This document shows, piece after piece, positions 62,063-64,000 of a DNA stretch of 64,000 nucleotides. The notes below the pieces were generated by a model. That model saw only the letters and a list, made by a program, of their open reading frames with translations, made no database searches and was not told the origin of the DNA. The number at the start of each line of letters is the position of its first letter. Within the stretch, counting starts at the first letter, position 1. The position numbers and the translations under genes were made by a program. Source of the DNA: Lachnospiraceae bacterium (GTDB lineage Bacteria; Bacillota; Clostridia; Lachnospirales; Lachnospiraceae); NCBI GenBank assembly GCA_009911035.1, contig QXWO01000029.1, forward strand, positions 1 to 64,000. The letters run 5' to 3'.

Positions 62063-62716
62063 ATGAGTCAATATATGAAAGATACGGACAAGTATGGAAA
62101 AATCTGGATTTGGACGGCGGTAGTGGCAGTGCTTATGGTGCCTGTGGCGGTCTGCTTATATTATAATGCATGGCCCCAGGCAGGCGCAGTCTTAAAAGGG
62201 CTTTTAGGGGTCGCGCCTATTTACTGGACGGTAGGTGTGATTGAGGTGATCACGTATACGCCGATGCTGGGAACAGGAGGCACTTATCTGGCTTTTGTGA
62301 CGGGAAACCTTACCAGCCTTAAGGCTCCCAGTGCCTTAAATGCCATGGAAAATGCTGATGTAAAGCCGGGGACGGAAGAGGGGGAAGTGATTTCCACGCT
62401 TGCCATTGCCACCTGTTCCATTGTTACAACGCTGGTTCTGGTTCTTGGTGTATGCGGACTGACACTGATAGCACCCATTTTAAACTCTCCGGTTCTGGTG
62501 CCTGCTTTTGACAATATCCTGCCTGCCCTGTTTGGCGGTCTGGCGGTGGTATATGTGAGTAAAAACTGGAAACTGGCAATTTCGCCGCTTATATTCATGG
62601 TGCTTTTATTTCTGGCGGTACCTTCACTGGCAGGGAGCGTGGGAGTTCTTGTTCCGGTGGGCGTGCTTATTGCGCTGGCGGCAGCCAGAATCATGTATAA
62701 GAAAGGATGGGTATAA
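62063..62716 (+). CDS. multi-pass membrane protein, probable partner of the preceding gene
   Basis: 217 residues, about six helices (IWIWTAVVAVLMVPVAVCLYY, VLKGLLGVAPIYWTVGVIEVITY, LAIATCSIVTTLVLVLGVCGLTLI, ILPALFGGLAVVYVS, ISPLIFMVLLFLAVPSLAG, VLVPVGVLIALAAARIMY). A Gly/Thr-rich loop (TPMLGTGGTYLAFVTGN) lies after the second helix. The ribosome site TGGAGGAAAAATA is strong. I do not recognise a named family. The gap to the previous gene is 31 bases and to the peptidase only two, so the three are one operon. Confidence 0.7.
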   Translation: MSQYMKDTDKYGKIWIWTAVVAVLMVPVAVCLYYNAWPQAGAVLKGLLGVAPIYWTVGVIEVITYTPMLGTGGTYLAFVTGNLTSLKAPSALNAMENADVKPGTEEGEVISTLAIATCSIVTTLVLVLGVCGLTLIAPILNSPVLVPAFDNILPALFGGLAVVYVSKNWKLAISPLIFMVLLFLAVPSLAGSVGVLVPVGVLIALAAARIMYKKGWV

Positions 62717-62718
62717 GT

Positions 62719-64000
62719 ATGGTCTGGATATTTTTGTGCGCGGCGGTATTTGTGGTACTGGCCGCGGTGATTTTCTTAAGAGCGGCAGGATTTAAGCCAG
62801 AGACGGAGGTTCCCCCTAAGAAAGAGGAGATTGCCCTTGACCATGAAAGGATCGTCGGGGATATGGCGGCGATGATCCGTTTAAAAACGGTTTCCAACAG
62901 AGACGATGAGCTGGTGGACTGGGAGGAATTTGAAAAGTTTGGTGAACTGTTAAAAGAGCGTTTTCCCAATATCCATAAATACTGCCATCTGCAGAAAATA
63001 GGAAAAACCGGACTTTTATATCATCTGGCAGGGAAATCTTCTGGTAAGCCCTCGGTCTGCATGGCCCATTATGACGTGGTTCCGGTGGAGGAGGAAGGAT
63101 GGACAAGGCCCGCTTTTGAGGGACTGGTCGAGGATGGCTGCATCTGGGGAAGGGGGACTTTGGACACCAAGGGAACCCTCTGCGGCGTCATGGAAGCTTT
63201 GGAAAAACTGCTGGCGGAAGGCTATGTGCCGGAGAATGATTTGTATCTGTCCTTTTCCGGGGAGGAAGAAATTGACGGCCCTTCCTGTGCGGATATTGTA
63301 TCATATCTTGAGAAAAAAGGCGTAAAGCCCGCCATTGTGCTGGATGAAGGCGGTGCAGTGGTGGAACATGTATTCCCCGGCGTCGATAAGAAATGCGCCC
63401 TTATCGGGATTGGGGAAAAGGGAAGCGTGAACATGAATTTTACCATGGATTCCGAAGGCGGACATGCCTCCACCCCTCCGGTACATACCATACTGGGCCA
63501 GCTTAGCAGGGCAGTGACCAGAATAGAAAGCCATCCATTTAAAAGACAGCTCACAAAACCAGTGGCGGAAATGTTTGACACACTGGGCAGGCATTCTTCC
63601 TTCCTGTATCGTGTGATCTTTGCAAACCTGTGGTGCTTTGCCCCTGTTCTGGATATGATATGCAGAAAATCCGGCGGAGAGCTTAATGCCATGATGCGCA
63701 CCACGGTGGCAGTTACGAAAATGGAGGGCAGCAAGGCATATAATGTGCTGCCGCCCAGGGCAAGCTTTGGCATAAATATGCGTCTTCTCGGGGAGGATAC
63801 CATAGAATCAGCGGGGAAGTATTTAAAAGACGTGATAGACAATGAAAAAATAAGGCCGGAACTTGTAAACGGAATGAATCCGTCTATTTATTCAGATACC
63901 TCCTGTGAGGAGTGGAAGAAATTAAAGTCTGTGATACACCAGACCTGGCCGGAAGCCATTGTGTCTCCGTACCTTATGATGGCCTGCAGCGATTCCAGAC
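62719..64000 (+). CDS. M20-family metallopeptidase (carboxypeptidase/PM20D1-like), cut by window end
   Basis: 427 residues are visible and the frame is still open at base 64000. An N-terminal membrane helix (VWIFLCAAVFVVLAAVIFLRAAGF, about 2-24) anchors it. The M20 metal site is in place: MAHYDVVPV, WGRGTLDTKGTL (bridging Asp) and SFSGEEEIDGP (Glu pair), then the dimerisation domain after GGHASTPP. Members cleave dipeptides, N-acyl amino acids or C-terminal residues using zinc. It sits two bases after the membrane pair, suggesting that transport and hydrolysis of one substrate are coupled. Confidence 0.9.
   Translation, partial: MVWIFLCAAVFVVLAAVIFLRAAGFKPETEVPPKKEEIALDHERIVGDMAAMIRLKTVSNRDDELVDWEEFEKFGELLKERFPNIHKYCHLQKIGKTGLLYHLAGKSSGKPSVCMAHYDVVPVEEEGWTRPAFEGLVEDGCIWGRGTLDTKGTLCGVMEALEKLLAEGYVPENDLYLSFSGEEEIDGPSCADIVSYLEKKGVKPAIVLDEGGAVVEHVFPGVDKKCALIGIGEKGSVNMNFTMDSEGGHASTPPVHTILGQLSRAVTRIESHPFKRQLTKPVAEMFDTLGRHSSFLYRVIFANLWCFAPVLDMICRKSGGELNAMMRTTVAVTKMEGSKAYNVLPPRASFGINMRLLGEDTIESAGKYLKDVIDNEKIRPELVNGMNPSIYSDTSCEEWKKLKSVIHQTWPEAIVSPYLMMACSDSR

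Overview
The window looks like chromosome of an anaerobic gut clostridium, most likely family Lachnospiraceae. The grounds are the low-to-mid GC Firmicutes gene style with strong AGGAGG-type ribosome sites, the rplS-lepB-rbgA-lepB-rnhB-(FliK-like)-(FlhB-like)-yraN-pgeF block, VTC/DUF4956/CotH genes, a circularly permuted GH3 enzyme, GPH sugar symporters, and proteins resembling DUF5058 and DUF6033. No rRNA, tRNA or CRISPR array was found.

Bases 1-5070 are a graveyard of mobile and accessory DNA. It holds the N-terminal part of an IS630-type transposase (cut by the window edge), two damaged IS110 transposases facing each other, a small DpnD/PcfM-like gene, a Uma2-type nuclease gene, a gene of unknown function whose end is joined to a DUF262-like scrap, a perfect 19-bp hairpin and a decayed DNA/RNA endonuclease gene. 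A LacI-family regulator (minus) and a secreted thioredoxin-like protein with a Pro/Asp/Thr stalk follow.

Bases 7.7-14.5 kb are a housekeeping operon: ribosomal protein L19, two signal peptidases flanking the ribosome-assembly GTPase RbgA, RNase HII, FliK-like and FlhB-like proteins, YraN and PgeF. The order matches the Bacillus rplS-ylqF-rnhB-ylqG-ylqH region. A two-component system follows (14.5-16.5 kb), then, behind a terminator, a VTC polyphosphate-polymerase-like protein, a DUF4956 membrane protein and a CotH kinase-like surface protein. The 3' end of the CotH gene contains a perfect consensus promoter serving a TetR gene and a small membrane protein.

Bases 21-43.3 kb form a large glycan and hexuronate utilisation region. 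UxaC (glucuronate isomerase), UxuB (fructuronate reductase) and UxuA (mannonate dehydratase) would carry glucuronate to 2-keto-3-deoxygluconate. GH3, GH1, GH2, GH78 (rhamnosidase-like) and GH43-like/F5-8C enzymes would release sugars, a GPH symporter would import them, and AraC and TetR regulators plus a sugar epimerase-like TIM barrel accompany them. The likely diet is a plant or host glycoside containing uronic acid and rhamnose. A 5'-truncated nucleoside phosphorylase ends the region.

Bases 43.4-64 kb are mixed: a lipoprotein, a DUF6033-like protein, a MATE exporter, a Na/phosphate symporter with PhoU domain, a rhodanese/CoA-disulfide-reductase redox module, a glyoxalase-like protein, a broken metallo-beta-lactamase gene, a MerR regulator, a chemoreceptor, a large membrane-anchored transglutaminase-like protein, a siroheme nitrite/sulfite reductase, and a two-component membrane system followed by an M20 metallopeptidase cut by the window edge. 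A family of dispersed palindromic intergenic repeats (core GGCAGCGTTTGTTA) occurs at many gene boundaries from 16.5 kb onward.
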